Positions 34,155-42,241 of a stretch of 64,000 bases of DNA are shown in pieces. Numbering within the stretch: the stretch's first letter is position 1; each line of letters opens with the position of its first letter. The translations under genes were made by a program, and so were the position numbers. Source of the DNA: Actinomycetota bacterium. GTDB taxonomy: Bacteria; Actinomycetota; UBA4738; HRBIN12. The stretch is taken from NCBI GenBank assembly GCA_040881665.1, contig JBBECT010000004.1:320303-384302 (forward strand), in the 5' to 3' direction. The notes under the pieces were generated by a model that had not been told where the DNA came from, did no database searches, and saw only the letters and a program-made list of their open reading frames with translations.

Positions 34155-35309
34155 GTGACGGGGCGGGTGTCCACCGCCGCGCCTGCCGACCTGGTGCTCA
34201 ACCCAAGGTCGAGGCCGAGCGATATCCCGGCACCCGGTCGGCAAGCGTTCGAGTGGCACCGGTCCCTTCCGGGATACCGTCCGACGCCGCTACGATCCCT
34301 CCCCTCCCTCGCGGAGTCGCTCGGTCTGGAGCGACTCCTGGTGAAGGACGAGTCGAGCCGTTTCGACCTGCCCTCCTTCAAGGCCCTCGGAGCCTCGTGG
34401 ACGACCCGACAGCTCCTGCGCGAGCATCGGGGGACCCGGATCGATGCGCTCGTCGCGGCATCCGACGGCAATCACGGCCATGCTGTCGCCGCCGTTGCGC
34501 GCGAGCGAGGCCTCGATGCGGTGATCTACCTTCCTCCCACGGCGGTCCCGGCGCGGGTCGACGCGATCAGGAAGACCGGGGCACGCGTGATCACCGTCCC
34601 CGGCACCTATGACGATGCCGTGAGCGCGGCGGCCGCGCACGCAGCACGGTTCGGCTCGGCCCTCCTCGTCACCGACACGTCCGTGAGTGCCGCCGACCCG
34701 AGCGCGAGGGCAACGATCGACGGCTACGCCACGATCTTCTGGGAGATCGACGATCAGCTCGCGCGTGCCGGTCTGGAGCAGCCCGATCTGGTGATGCTGC
34801 AGGTTGGGGTGGGTGGCCTTGCCGCCGCGGGAGTTCGGCACTTCCGTGCGGAACCGACTCCGCAGGTGATGGTCGGTGTCGAGCCGCTCCATGCGGCCCC
34901 CGCGTTCGAGTCGCTCCGCAGCGGAGGGCCGGTCCGAGTCGACCTTCCCACGAGTGCGGGACGCATGGTCGGGCTCCAGGCCGGCATGGTTTCCGCGGCC
35001 GCCTGGCCGTCCCTTCGTGACGGACTCGACGCTGCCGTCGCGATCTCAGATGTGTGGTGTTCGCAGGCGATCGAGGGGCTCGCCGATGTCGGGATCGCCA
35101 CCCTGCCGACGGGTGCGGCCGGTCTCGCCGGGCTGCTGGCGTTGGCAGCCATGGACCGCAGGCCGAAGGGTCTCGTGTGGCGAGGCTCGGCGCTCGTCAT
35201 CGTGACCGAAGGGGATGATGGGAGCGGGTTGGCTTGGGGTCCGCCGTCGAGGCGGCGGTTTCAATGGGACACGACATGGACTCAACAGAGGACGTTGCGG
35301 CGCACCTGA
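34155..35309 (+). CDS. Diaminopropionate ammonia-lyase-like PLP enzyme
   Basis: 384 residues from GTG 34155, eight bases after the SbnA-like stop. Fold-type II enzyme with PLP lysine K76 in LPSFKALGASW and the loop ASDGNHGHAVAAVARE. The order FEWHRSLPGYRPTPLRSLPS, then SFKxLG and DGNHG, and LMLQVGVGGLAAAGVRHF is that of 2,3-diaminopropionate ammonia-lyase. The tail TATLPTGAAGLAGLLAL region and VTEGDDGSG complete the phosphate site. It may cleave diaminopropionate to pyruvate and ammonia, or may use this chemistry in another step. The gene ends the rightward cluster. Confidence 0.75.
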   Translation: MTGRVSTAAPADLVLNPRSRPSDIPAPGRQAFEWHRSLPGYRPTPLRSLPSLAESLGLERLLVKDESSRFDLPSFKALGASWTTRQLLREHRGTRIDALVAASDGNHGHAVAAVARERGLDAVIYLPPTAVPARVDAIRKTGARVITVPGTYDDAVSAAAAHAARFGSALLVTDTSVSAADPSARATIDGYATIFWEIDDQLARAGLEQPDLVMLQVGVGGLAAAGVRHFRAEPTPQVMVGVEPLHAAPAFESLRSGGPVRVDLPTSAGRMVGLQAGMVSAAAWPSLRDGLDAAVAISDVWCSQAIEGLADVGIATLPTGAAGLAGLLALAAMDRRPKGLVWRGSALVIVTEGDDGSGLAWGPPSRRRFQWDTTWTQQRTLRRT

Positions 35310-35338
35310 AGGGGACTTGGTCGGTGGCATAGCTGCGC

Positions 35339-36541
35339 TCACGTGCCTTCCGCGAGCTTCAGCAGGTCGCCTCGCTCATTGAGGATCCAACCAGTGGAGG
35401 AGGCCGGCTCCCAGGCTGAGTCGACAAAGGCCGCTGATTGCGTGAACGTCTCAGGCACGTCCGCCACCGGCACAGTCTCGTGCGAGATCCCATCAAGCGC
35501 AGCCACCTCCCATTCACTTTCGGAACCTTGAATGAACAAGACATCGTCATCCGGTCCGAAGAAGGGAACGATCATCTGCTCGTCACTCGATCCCGGGGTG
35601 ACGGCTCCCGTCAATGTGTCGACTCCGAGGGCGGGATCGGTACCACGGGAAGCCCAGATCCTGCCGTCGCGGTATGCGATCGCGGTCGCCCCTGGAACAC
35701 TGGCGATCAGAGAGAAGGATGAGTCACCACTCGAAAGGGCGTACAGGCGCGTTCCGACGACCTTCGGCCCAGCGCCTTCGTCTGACTGTTCCAGCACGTC
35801 GCCCGCAAGAATCCACAGTCGTCCGTCGCCAGTCTGTATGTCCCAAACCTGCCGACTAGCACCTGCCTCAAGGGTCGGGGAAGCGGTTGCCAGGTCAACG
35901 CTTGATTCCACAGCGTCCAGCGCTGGATCGACCTCGCTCACCCAGACGGTTCTTCCGTTGGCGGATGTGGATGTCACCCACACTTGCGCGTCGGCACCCG
36001 TCACAAGCCCAGCCACTTCCCCGGGCAGCGGCACATTGGCCGCTACCGACCCGTTGCTGTTCAGCCTGCTGACAGAATTACTCGTGTGCGGCGAAGTAGC
36101 AATGCCAGTGATCCAGATCGACTCGTCCACGTAAGCGGCCGACGTGGGACCATCGCCTTCGATGATCGTCTCCTGTGTCCCGGATTGCGCGTCCACTTCC
36201 AGCAGCGCGTCGTAGGTTCCAACCAAGACCGATCCGTCCGGTCCAACGACGAGGAATCGACCACCATCCCCGGCCGGGATGATGGTTGGCTCCAGCTCGG
36301 TCGGGACCGATGAAGACGCGCTGGTCTCCTCGCCTGGACCCGCACCACTCGTGAACGAGACGACCAGCCATCCGATCGCTGCCACCGACATGACCACAGC
36401 AACGACGATGGCCGGGAGTCGACCACGATTGCTCCCACGCTCATGCATGCGATGACCAAGCGCGGCCCTCGCAGAGGTCTCGTCTACCTTGACCAAGCTA
36501 GCCTGGCGCTTGAGTGCCTCACGCAGTTCTTCGTGCACCAT
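35339..36541 (-). CDS. Anti-sigma-like membrane protein with outside propeller domain
   Basis: 400 residues. Residues 1-40 are cytoplasmic and charged, and one membrane helix follows (LPAIVVAVVMSVAAIGWLVV). The outside part has WD/PQQ-like repeats such as VGPDGSVLVGTYDALLEVDA and DIQTGDGRLWILAGDVL, consistent with a beta-propeller sensor. Its start overlaps the ECF sigma gene end by 23 bases, the usual sigma/anti-sigma layout, but no zinc-binding HxxxCxxC motif is present. Base composition is visibly lower in GC than neighbours, suggesting transfer. Confidence 0.7.
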   Translation of the reverse strand: MVHEELREALKRQASLVKVDETSARAALGHRMHERGSNRGRLPAIVVAVVMSVAAIGWLVVSFTSGAGPGEETSASSSVPTELEPTIIPAGDGGRFLVVGPDGSVLVGTYDALLEVDAQSGTQETIIEGDGPTSAAYVDESIWITGIATSPHTSNSVSRLNSNGSVAANVPLPGEVAGLVTGADAQVWVTSTSANGRTVWVSEVDPALDAVESSVDLATASPTLEAGASRQVWDIQTGDGRLWILAGDVLEQSDEGAGPKVVGTRLYALSSGDSSFSLIASVPGATAIAYRDGRIWASRGTDPALGVDTLTGAVTPGSSDEQMIVPFFGPDDDVLFIQGSESEWEVAALDGISHETVPVADVPETFTQSAAFVDSAWEPASSTGWILNERGDLLKLAEGT

Positions 36542-37043
36542 TTTCGATCTCCTTGCGCAGACGACCTAAGCCGCGTGAACACTGGCTCTTGATCGTTCCA
36601 ACAGAAACGCCCAAAGCAAAGGCTGCTTCGGAGTCAGTCATGTCGTCGTAGTACTTCAGGATCAGGCAGGCTCTCTGGCGCGAGGGAAGGGTGACAAGAG
36701 CTCGGGTTATCAGATCGGAGTTGTCGATCGCTTCGTGTGGATCGGAGACCGGCAAGGCGTGGGCTCTTGCCTTGCGTCGCTCAAGACTGAAACGGCGTAC
36801 TCGGCTTCTCCACGTGTTCACCGCGGTCCGTCGCAGGTAGTACTTGGCCTTCGCTTCCTCCAACTTCTCTAGGTGAGGGGCGATTCGGACGAAGCAGTCC
36901 TGCGCCAAGTCCTCTGCCACGGCCCGACTGCCCGTCAGGAGTGAGCAGAACCTGACAAGCCCCGAGTACTCAGCCTCGAAGAGGGACTCCCAGGAAACCC
37001 GGGCGTCTTGCCCAACCGTGCCTGGCTGTGCCTGTCGCGCCAT
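36519..37043 (-). CDS. ECF (extracytoplasmic function) RNA polymerase sigma factor
   Basis: 174 residues, the size of an ECF sigma factor. Region 2 has LFEAEYSGLVRFCSLLTG, DLAQDCFVRI and YYLRRTAVNTWRSRVRR. Region 4 has LPSRQRACLILKYYDDMTDS, then EAAFALGVSVGTIKSQCSRG with the helix-turn-helix that reads the -35. It should direct transcription of its own operon and an unknown regulon, held by the membrane protein encoded next. Lower GC than the flanking genes. The 164-bp stretch upstream (37044-37207) holds its promoter region and no gene. Confidence 0.9.
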   Translation of the reverse strand: MARQAQPGTVGQDARVSWESLFEAEYSGLVRFCSLLTGSRAVAEDLAQDCFVRIAPHLEKLEEAKAKYYLRRTAVNTWRSRVRRFSLERRKARAHALPVSDPHEAIDNSDLITRALVTLPSRQRACLILKYYDDMTDSEAAFALGVSVGTIKSQCSRGLGRLRKEIENGARRTA

Positions 37044-37207
37044 CGATAAGCCGCCTATGTAGATAGAGACTCACGGGGCATGGGAAAAGTTGAGATGAGA
37101 AGGGAAAATCCTCCTTCGACCTCCAGACAAGGCCGGGCCTGCTCCCGATCGTCAAAGTCCCGGCGGCCAGCCGAAAGGCCCGCCGCGGCGCACGGGGTGG
37201 GCGGCGT

Positions 37208-37771
37208 GTGGACAAGGAACGCTTGATCGAGATCAAGGGCGTCACGATGCCCGACGGTCAAGTCCAGAAGGTTCAGATCTATGCCACCGATGGTGCGGCG
37301 GCGATCGGACGCCTCAACGATGAGGGCGAGATGATACTCGTCCCGCTTGAGCGCGTCCGAACCCAACGGCGCGCGAGCAAGAGCGGATACAGCTGGAACA
37401 ACCAGTACCGGCTCCCGGCAGAGTTCGGTCACCGCGAGATCACCTTCCGCCTTCAGGGAAACGATGCGGACGCCGCGAAGAAGCTGAACCGAGCCGAGAA
37501 TCTGCGCGCGATCCCCCGGTCCGACCCCGACTTCGGGCGCCTGTACGTTCGCCGGAGCGACGCCGAGAGCATCAACCGCCACCTCGAAGACACCCTGTAT
37601 CTGAATCGAGCGCACAGCGTCGGCATGCTGCGGCAGGAGGCGGATCTCCTCGGCTTCGCTCTCTCGGTCAAAGCGATGACCGTGCACGACATCGGGCCCG
37701 TGAGTCCTTGCCCGAGGCTGCATAACCTCCCTGCGTTGCGCGTTCCATCGGTTAGACGCTGCTCGAAGTAG
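37208..37771 (+). pseudogene. Transposase-derived fragment
   Basis: 187 residues from a GTG with no ribosome site. Residues about 100-155 (DPDFGRLYVRRSDAESINRH, then LNRAHSVGMLRQEADLLGFA) resemble the C-terminal end of DDE transposases, where a divergent RAHS-G-RQ---LLGFAL-VNAL motif closes the catalytic domain. No upstream catalytic Asp residues are present, and the last about 30 residues look like an unrelated or frameshifted tail. I read it as a remnant of an insertion sequence just upstream of tRNA-Ala. It could instead be an uncharacterised whole protein. Confidence 0.45.
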
Positions 37772-37883
37772 CTGAAGGGGCGCCGGCGATCGATGCCGCG
37801 CCCTTGCGGGGCTGAGTAGACTCGAGTGCCGAAGGTTGCTGGCTTTCGTGGACGGGTTTCCTGCCACGTTTCCTGCATCCCCC

Positions 37884-37956
37884 GGGGACGTAGCTCAGTC
37901 GGTAGAGCACCGCCTTTGCAAGGCGGGGGTCGCCGGTTCGAATCCGGTCGTCTCCA
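37884..37956 (+). tRNA. tRNA-Ala (anticodon TGC)
   Basis: The acceptor GGGGACG pairs with CGTCTCC, with discriminator A. The D arm has TAGCTCAGTCGGTAGAGC, the anticodon loop is TTTGCAA, and the T arm has CGCCGGTTCGAATCCGG (one G-T pair). CCA is not encoded. Elsewhere in the 318-bp stretch 37772-38089 around it I see no other gene and no clear terminator. Confidence 0.96.
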
Positions 37957-38089
37957 CCGAGGGTCGTCGACTCACCTCCTTCGCGTCGATCCACGCACCC
38001 GACGTCGTCCCTTCTCAAGCCGCACGGGCGATCCGTCGAAGTTCCTTCGGAAGGCATCCAGGGGGAACCAGGAGGGACCGGGCTCGATC

Positions 38090-39553
38090 ATGCGTGGGTG
38101 GCCGAACTCGAGGTTCCTCCATGCTGGTCCGCTCGCGCTGCTCGCCGTCGCCCTCCTCGGACTGGCGCCCGCAGCCTCGTCTGCCGCGTCGTCGGCGGGC
38201 GCATCCTCCGGCGCCGCGCAACCGGCCGTCTCCGAGCCGTCGCCGCAGCCCCAGGCGCCCCCGGCGCCGTCGGATCCGAACGTCGTGTTCATCGTCTCGG
38301 ACGATCAACGGTGGGACACCCTCGACGCGATGCCCAACGTCCTGTCGCAGATCGCCACGCCGGGCGTCACCTTCGAGAACGCCTTCGTGTCGAACCCGCT
38401 GTGCTGTCCGAGCCGAGTGAGCATCCTCACGGGGCAGACCTCGGCAACGTCCGGCGTCTGGCGGAACGCCCCGCCGGGCGGCGGGTTCGAGTCGTTCGAC
38501 GACTCGACCACGATCGCGACCGAGCTGCAGGGCGCGGGGTACCGCACGGGGCTGTTCGGGAAATACCTGCAGGGCTACGCTCCCGACGGCACCTACGTTC
38601 CACCCGGCTGGAGCGCCTGGGCCGCCCGCGATCGCGCCGCGTACTTCGACTACACGCTGAACGTCGACGGCGTGCCGACCGCGTTCGGCAGCGCCTCCCA
38701 GGACTACTCGACCGACGTGCTTGCGGGGATGGCGGACGGGTTCATCCGCTCGACGCCTTCCTACCAGCCGCTGTTCCTGTTCTTCTCCCCGTCGGCGCCG
38801 CATCTTCCGGCGACGCCCGCCCCTCGCCATGACGGAGCGTTCGACGGGATCGCGAAATATCGTCCGTCGAGCTTCGATCGGATCGGGACAGGCTCTCCTC
38901 CCTGGGCCGAGGCTCTGCCGCCACTCGCGTGGCGCGACCGTGCGAAGCTCGACGAGCTCCGGCGCGACATGCTCGAGACGCTCCTCGCGCTCGACGAGGC
39001 CGTCGGCACGATCGTGACGGCACTTCACGACACGGGACGACTGTCCGAGACGCTCCTGGTGTTCACCTCCGACAACGGCTATCTCTGGGGTGAGCACCGG
39101 CGCGAGGGCAAGTCGGTCGCCTACGAGGAGAGCATCCGCGTCCCACTCGTTGTGCGCTACGACCCGGCCGCCACCGCGGGAGCGCTCGACGACCGGTTCG
39201 CGATGAACATCGACCTGGCGCCGACCGCCGCCGCGGCCGCGGGTGTGGCGCTCCCTGCCCCGGACGGGAAGAGCCTGCTCCCGCTACTGCAGAACTCCGA
39301 GGGCCCGGGCGTCAGGAGCCGGGTCGTCGTCGAGCAGATCCCGCATAGCAGCTTCGACGTTCCTCCCTATTGCGCGATCCGGACACGCCGACACTCCTAT
39401 ATCCGTTACCGCAACGGCGCGACCGAGCTCTTCGACCTGCGTCGTGACCCCTACCAGCTGCGGAACCTGACCGCCGATCAGGCGCACCGGCCCCTCGTGC
39501 GATCGTTGGTGCGTGGCACCCGGAGTGCCTGCGAGCACAGCCTGCGCGGGTAG
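38090..39553 (+). CDS. Secreted sulfatase (GlcNAc-6-sulfatase-like)
   Basis: 487 residues. A signal peptide (PLALLAVALLGLAPAASSAA) and a Pro/Ser-rich linker lead to the alkaline-phosphatase fold: NVVFIVSDDQRWDTLDAMPN supplies metal Asp residues. The sulfatase motif C105-C106-P-S-R (LCCPSRVSILTGQ) carries the cysteine converted to formylglycine. GLFGKYLQGY and VFTSDNGYLWGEHRREGKSV add the remaining active-site Lys, Asp, Asn and His. The Cys-type motif needs a formylglycine-generating enzyme or similar, not seen in the window. Likely acts outside the cell on sulfated sugars. The start ATG 38090 follows a GGAGGGA ribosome site. Confidence 0.9.
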   Translation: MRGWPNSRFLHAGPLALLAVALLGLAPAASSAASSAGASSGAAQPAVSEPSPQPQAPPAPSDPNVVFIVSDDQRWDTLDAMPNVLSQIATPGVTFENAFVSNPLCCPSRVSILTGQTSATSGVWRNAPPGGGFESFDDSTTIATELQGAGYRTGLFGKYLQGYAPDGTYVPPGWSAWAARDRAAYFDYTLNVDGVPTAFGSASQDYSTDVLAGMADGFIRSTPSYQPLFLFFSPSAPHLPATPAPRHDGAFDGIAKYRPSSFDRIGTGSPPWAEALPPLAWRDRAKLDELRRDMLETLLALDEAVGTIVTALHDTGRLSETLLVFTSDNGYLWGEHRREGKSVAYEESIRVPLVVRYDPAATAGALDDRFAMNIDLAPTAAAAAGVALPAPDGKSLLPLLQNSEGPGVRSRVVVEQIPHSSFDVPPYCAIRTRRHSYIRYRNGATELFDLRRDPYQLRNLTADQAHRPLVRSLVRGTRSACEHSLRG

Positions 39554-39665
39554 CTCGAGCGCCCGCTGCGAGGGTTCAGCCACTCTCCCCGGAAGCCGAA
39601 ACGAACGGAGAGGAGGCGGCATCGCGGGTGTCGCCGGAGAGCGAACCGCGGAGACGGCATCGGCG

Positions 39666-40352
39666 ATGGATCGCAGGGAGCGTGTACGCGAGCTTGCAGG
39701 CAGGGTCGGCGCCGGCCGAACCGGACGGATCGTCTGGACCGGCATCGCTCTGTTCGCCGCCGCCGTTCTGCTGTTGAGCACCTCGGTGCAGGCTCGGGAA
39801 CGGGGGAACGAGCGCGCGTTCGCCGAACGTCGGGCGGCCGGGAAGGTGCGCACGGCACTGTCCCAGTCGCTCACCGCGAGGGACCTCGAAAAGCCGATCC
39901 TCGGGCCGCGGCTCCGGGAAGTCCTGATCCTCGTGCGCGCGAAGTTCCTCGCAGATCCGGCGATCGGACGCGTCCGGATCTGGCAGCCCGACGGCGACCT
40001 GATCTTCTCGACACAGGAGCGCGAGCGGCTCGTTGACGCGACAGGCGAGGAGGCCGGGCTGATCCTGGACGCGATCGAGGGTCGGACGACCAGCGTCGAC
40101 GCGGTCGAGCGGGTGGCTCCGGGCGTCCGCGCCCGGCCCGTCCGGACCGAGATGTTGAAGACGGTCACGCCGATACGCGTTCCGAACCGCGAGGCGGTGC
40201 TCGGCGCCGCCCAGATCGACACGTTCCTGTCCTCGATCGACGAGCCCGCTGCCGAGCCTTGGCAGACGCTGCGGATCGTGTTCGGGATCGTGCTGCTCGC
40301 CGCGCTCGCGATGCTGGTCGTCGCGGTCCGGTTCCGCCGCGACTATCCCTAG
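39666..40352 (+). CDS. Two-helix membrane protein with extracytoplasmic sensor-like domain
   Basis: 228 residues. Helix 1 (IVWTGIALFAAAVLLLSTSV) and helix 2 (TLRIVFGIVLLAALAMLVVA) frame about 150 outside residues with a PAS-like pattern, LADPAIGRVRIWQPDGDLIF and ETVTPIRVP-type strands (LKTVTPIRVPNREAVLGAAQ). This looks like the input half of a sensor kinase or chemoreceptor, but nothing follows helix 2 except RFRRDYP. It may be a stand-alone sensor or a truncated kinase. It ends against the convergent next gene. Confidence 0.65.
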   Translation: MDRRERVRELAGRVGAGRTGRIVWTGIALFAAAVLLLSTSVQARERGNERAFAERRAAGKVRTALSQSLTARDLEKPILGPRLREVLILVRAKFLADPAIGRVRIWQPDGDLIFSTQERERLVDATGEEAGLILDAIEGRTTSVDAVERVAPGVRARPVRTEMLKTVTPIRVPNREAVLGAAQIDTFLSSIDEPAAEPWQTLRIVFGIVLLAALAMLVVAVRFRRDYP

Positions 40353-40927
40353 GCCACAGGTTCGCGCAAGAGGTCGACCGCGTACGCGTCGAGCAGCGCA
40401 CGTTCGATCGTCCCCGCGTCGACCGTCACGCGCGGTTGCATGCCGTAGCGCACCGCCGTTCCCAGGTGCGGCTCGCACAGCGGAAGCATCCGCCGGCGAC
40501 CGACGATCGCGACGACGTCCGGATCCTCACCGAAGGTGCCGCGCAGCCAGAAACAGAGCAGACAGACCAGACGGAGGCGCTGCGGGTAGGCGAACTCCGC
40601 GCGGTACCCGTGCTCGTGCTCCACGATCGTGCCCCACAGCGCGATCCGCCCGAGCACGGCGGGGGTCTTCGTCCGGCGCAGCAGCTCCGTCGTGTGGGTT
40701 GCGTGGAGACCGCAGGTGCACCCGAGGGCGGGTGCGGCGTGCAGACGACCCTTCTTGCAGTGCGCCCTCGCCGGCTCGCGGTACGGCCAGGGCAGACGCG
40801 GACCCGCGACCGGGCGCAGCCGGAGGCGGCTAGCGTCGGGGCGGCCGGTGAGCGCCCACGAACGCCACGCGACGATCGGTTCCGTCGTCGCGAGCGCCGG
40901 AGCCGCGCGCGCGAGATCGACCTGCAT
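40349..40927 (-). CDS. Uncharacterised actinobacterial protein with Cys pair
   Basis: 192 residues. Features seen: a W-rich opening (EPIVAWRSWAL, GPRLPWPYREPARAHCKKG), then APALGCTCGLHATHT, and VLGRIALWGTIVEHEHGYRA followed by AYPQRL. This pattern (two cysteines in CTCGLHA, then alarm-like LWG-VVEHE-G-RAE-AYP) recurs in uncharacterised actinobacterial proteins; no function is known to me. Metal binding through the cysteines and histidines is possible. The partner mini-gene upstream is a usual companion. Confidence 0.6.
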   Translation of the reverse strand: MQVDLARAAPALATTEPIVAWRSWALTGRPDASRLRLRPVAGPRLPWPYREPARAHCKKGRLHAAPALGCTCGLHATHTTELLRRTKTPAVLGRIALWGTIVEHEHGYRAEFAYPQRLRLVCLLCFWLRGTFGEDPDVVAIVGRRRMLPLCEPHLGTAVRYGMQPRVTVDAGTIERALLDAYAVDLLREPVA

Positions 40928-40930
40928 GGC

Positions 40931-41092
40931 CTACCTCGATGGCGCGGGCGGGGGCTCGGCGGGAACGGGATCGGCGGGAACCGGCTCAACCGGGCGGGGC
41001 TCCGACGGCGCGACGGGGTCGGGAAGCGTCTCGGGCACGGGGAGGGTTCCGGGATCGATCTCGATCACGCGCTTGGGGCGACCGATGTTCAT
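40931..41092 (-). CDS. Small Pro/Glu-rich protein
   Basis: 53 residues: MNIGRPKRVIEIDPGTLPVP followed by a P-E-V-A-rich tail to PAPSR. The RPKRVIEI-P--LPVPE start recurs in actinobacteria next to genes like the one immediately downstream, with three bases between them, so they form a unit. It is probably a disordered or interaction peptide. Too short for length-based tests. Confidence 0.55.
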   Translation of the reverse strand: MNIGRPKRVIEIDPGTLPVPETLPDPVAPSEPRPVEPVPADPVPAEPPPAPSR

Positions 41093-41146
41093 GGGGCCAG
41101 CGTACGCCCGTTCTCCGATCCGCTCAACGCGAGCCGTCCTGCCTGG

Positions 41147-42241
41147 TCAACGACGGACGAGCTTGAAGATCGCCTTCGTGTCGCTGAAGTAGAGGGCGCC
41201 GTTCGGGTGGGGTTCCACCGAGAGGATCCCGCCGTCGTGGCGGAACACGACCCGTTGTCCCTTCACGTTCCGCCGGTCGGCGGTCAGCGAGACGCGCCGG
41301 AGCTGGCCGGTGTTGATCGCACCGAAGAAGGCGGCCCGACGCGCGGCCACCCCGAGGTCGCACCCGTCACAGAACGCGATGCCGGTCGGAGCGATCGTCG
41401 GGTTGTACCAGCGTTCGGGGAGCACGGGGTTCGGCCCGTCGCGGTTGGTGTTCCGGGGCGCGTTGCCCGAACAGCTCTCGTTCGGCCCCCATCCGTAGTT
41501 GCGACCGGGCGCGATCCGGTTGAGCTCGTCGTTGCACTCCGGGCCGTTCTCCGTTTCCCATAGGTCGCCGCCGTAGGGGTCGAACGCGAGCCCGAACGAG
41601 TTGCGGATCCCGAAGGCGAACACGCGACGGTTCCCGAGGGGGTTGTCGCCGGGGATCGCGCCGGTCGGTGTCATGCGGAGCACCTTGCCGCGCTCGTCGC
41701 CGAGCTGCTGGGAACGGGCCGGACTACCCCCGTCGCCGACGACCGCGTAGAGCATCCCGTCGGGACCGAAGGCGATCGGCCCGCCGTTGTGGATCGAGCT
41801 GGGGCTGCGCCGTGCCCAGATCTTGGTGAGATCCCGGCCCTTCCCGTCCACGTTGCGCAGCCGGATGATCTGGTTCTGGACACCGCCGCCCCCGCGGCGC
41901 GTCACGTACACGTAGACCAGCGGCGTCGCCGGGTAGTCGGGGTGCAGCGCGATCGACAGCATCCCACGCTCCCCGGAGCTGTTGACCCCGCGCACCTTGA
42001 AGAACGTGTGGCGCCCTCCGCCGGCCCGGTTGATCACCAGGATGCGTCCGGAGTTCTTCTCGATCGCGAAGACGCGGTTGTTCGGAGCGAACGCGAAGTC
42101 GGTGGGGAACCGCAGGCTCCCGACCGCCCGCACGGAGCGGACGCGGGCGGCCGCCGGGTGCGCCGCGAGCAGCGACCCGGTGAAGGACAGCACGACGACG
42201 AGCGCGATCCCCGCGGCGAACATGCGACGCGTAGGGGTCAT
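41147..42241 (-). CDS. Secreted sorbosone/glucose dehydrogenase-like beta-propeller, paralogue 2
   Basis: 364 residues. A signal peptide (FAAGIALVVVLSFTGSLLAA) is followed by a six-bladed propeller of the GSDH type: LRFPTDFAFAPNNRVFAIEK, SGERGMLSIALHPDYPATPL, YAVVGDGGSPA, RNSFGLAFDPYGGDLWETEN, NYGWGPNESC and a late FCDGCDLG. Soluble PQQ sugar dehydrogenases share this fold; the calcium/PQQ residues cannot be assigned by eye. Its ATG overlaps the stop of the paralogue (ATGA), so the pair is co-translated and arose by tandem duplication. Confidence 0.85.
   Translation of the reverse strand: MTPTRRMFAAGIALVVVLSFTGSLLAAHPAAARVRSVRAVGSLRFPTDFAFAPNNRVFAIEKNSGRILVINRAGGGRHTFFKVRGVNSSGERGMLSIALHPDYPATPLVYVYVTRRGGGGVQNQIIRLRNVDGKGRDLTKIWARRSPSSIHNGGPIAFGPDGMLYAVVGDGGSPARSQQLGDERGKVLRMTPTGAIPGDNPLGNRRVFAFGIRNSFGLAFDPYGGDLWETENGPECNDELNRIAPGRNYGWGPNESCSGNAPRNTNRDGPNPVLPERWYNPTIAPTGIAFCDGCDLGVAARRAAFFGAINTGQLRRVSLTADRRNVKGQRVVFRHDGGILSVEPHPNGALYFSDTKAIFKLVRR

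Noticed and set aside
37884-37956. Integrative element attachment at tRNA-Ala
   Set aside because: No repeat of the tRNA 3-prime end and no integrase gene were seen in the window.
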